From the NCBI RefSeq assembly GCF_001659785.1, contig NZ_CP015961.1, forward strand, positions 1,798,001 to 1,862,000: a DNA stretch of 64,000 bases, read 5' to 3'. Numbering within the stretch: position 1 is the stretch's first letter; every line of letters starts with the position of its first letter. The notes under the pieces were generated by a model that was given only the letters and a program-made list of their open reading frames with translations, searched no databases and was not told where the DNA came from. The DNA comes from Dietzia timorensis. Lineage in GTDB: Bacteria; Actinomycetota; Actinomycetes; Mycobacteriales; Mycobacteriaceae. This document shows, one piece after another, positions 63,806-64,000 of the stretch. Made by a program: the position numbers and the translations under genes.

Positions 63806-64000
63806 TTAGGCGTCGGAGCGCCGCAGCGCACACATGAACATCGCGTCGGTGCCGTGGCGGTGCGGCCACAGCTGGACCCAGGGGCCCTCTTCGCCCGCAA
63901 GCGCCTCGGGAAGGCCCTCGCGTACGTCGAGGAGCTCCGCAGAATGACGCCGGACGGCGTCATTCACCACGGAGACCGTCTCCGGCAGGTGCGGAGAACA
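63806..64000 (-). CDS. rsmB: 16S rRNA m5C methyltransferase RsmB/Fmu (C-terminal part only)
   Basis: The gene enters from the right edge; only the last 64 codons are seen. They begin CSPHLPETVSVVNDAVRR, which is the end of the catalytic Cys motif (TCSPHxxET in this family), and end LWPHRHGTDAMFMCALRR followed by SDA and TAA. RsmB methylates C967 (E. coli numbering) of 16S rRNA. It stands upstream of rpe, as in mycobacteria and corynebacteria. Its start and most of the SAM domain lie beyond the window. Confidence 0.88.
   Translation of the reverse strand, partial: CSPHLPETVSVVNDAVRRHSAELLDVREGLPEALAGEEGPWVQLWPHRHGTDAMFMCALRRSDA

Noticed and set aside
59534-63869. FMN (RFN) riboswitch for the riboflavin genes
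   Set aside because: rpe, ribD, ribE, ribBA and ribH are packed with no leader long enough; no conserved RFN pattern is seen in the short gaps.

Overview
The window is high-G+C actinobacterial DNA from a mycolic-acid-containing member of the Mycobacteriales. Three things point there. It has an FAS-II pair (mabA/fabG1 and an InhA-type enoyl-ACP reductase) followed by a coproporphyrin-type ferrochelatase. It has an MptB-like mannosyltransferase of lipomannan/arabinogalactan assembly. Its gene order closely parallels, as I recall it, the Mycobacterium tuberculosis segment from about Rv1407 (rsmB/fmu) to Rv1496 (meaB). The lycopene cyclase, heme oxygenase and several local gene losses suggest a non-tuberculous relative (Dietzia/Gordonia/Tsukamurella-like), but I cannot fix the genus. 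I see no mobile element, CRISPR array, rRNA or tRNA; this is core chromosome.

Layout. Bases 1-5020 are the most accessory part: the start of an FtsX-like ABC permease, an unusual Cys4-SDR fusion followed by a nucleoside hydrolase, and a 14-helix MFS exporter. Bases 4975-10148 (minus) form mutA-mutB-meaB, methylmalonyl-CoA mutase plus its GTPase chaperone. Bases 10243-14051 hold a small DedA-like membrane protein, heme oxygenase, a TVP38-like protein, a DUF3097 protein and an unrecognised 304-aa protein. Bases 14048-20754 (minus) run from a DUF6676 membrane protein through moxR, DUF58 and VWA genes to mabA, inhA and ferrochelatase. Bases 21032-24591 hold aconitase and its TetR repressor acnR, with an AcnR-like operator in front of acnA. 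An ABC-F protein and a lycopene cyclase follow.

Bases 27645-34180 (minus) are the complete SUF iron-sulfur operon sufR-B-D-C-S-U-T, with a near-perfect 24-bp palindrome just upstream of sufR. Bases 34423-39011 (plus) are mptB, a two-gene ABC-2 exporter and ctaA (heme A synthase). A low-complexity glycine/alanine/proline repeat protein, a quinone oxidoreductase and ctaB (heme O synthase) follow. Bases 43204-49780 (plus) are the pentose phosphate operon tkt-tal-zwf-opcA-pgl. Bases 49909-54774 (minus) are whiA and the glycolytic genes gap-pgk-tpiA, with secG downstream. Bases 54891-58917 (minus) are uvrC-rapZ-yvcK. Bases 58932-64000 (minus) are rsmB (partial), rpe, ribD, ribE, ribBA, ribH and a PH-domain membrane protein.

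The genes work together as a central-carbon and cofactor block. Pentose phosphate, glycolysis, aconitase and propionate catabolism lie beside the pathways that supply their cofactors: Fe-S clusters by SUF, heme and heme A, and riboflavin. Cell-envelope genes (mycolate FAS-II, mannosyltransferase, MoxR/VWA) are interspersed. Several convergent gene pairs are separated by clear hairpin terminators, and many operon genes overlap by 1 or 4 nt.
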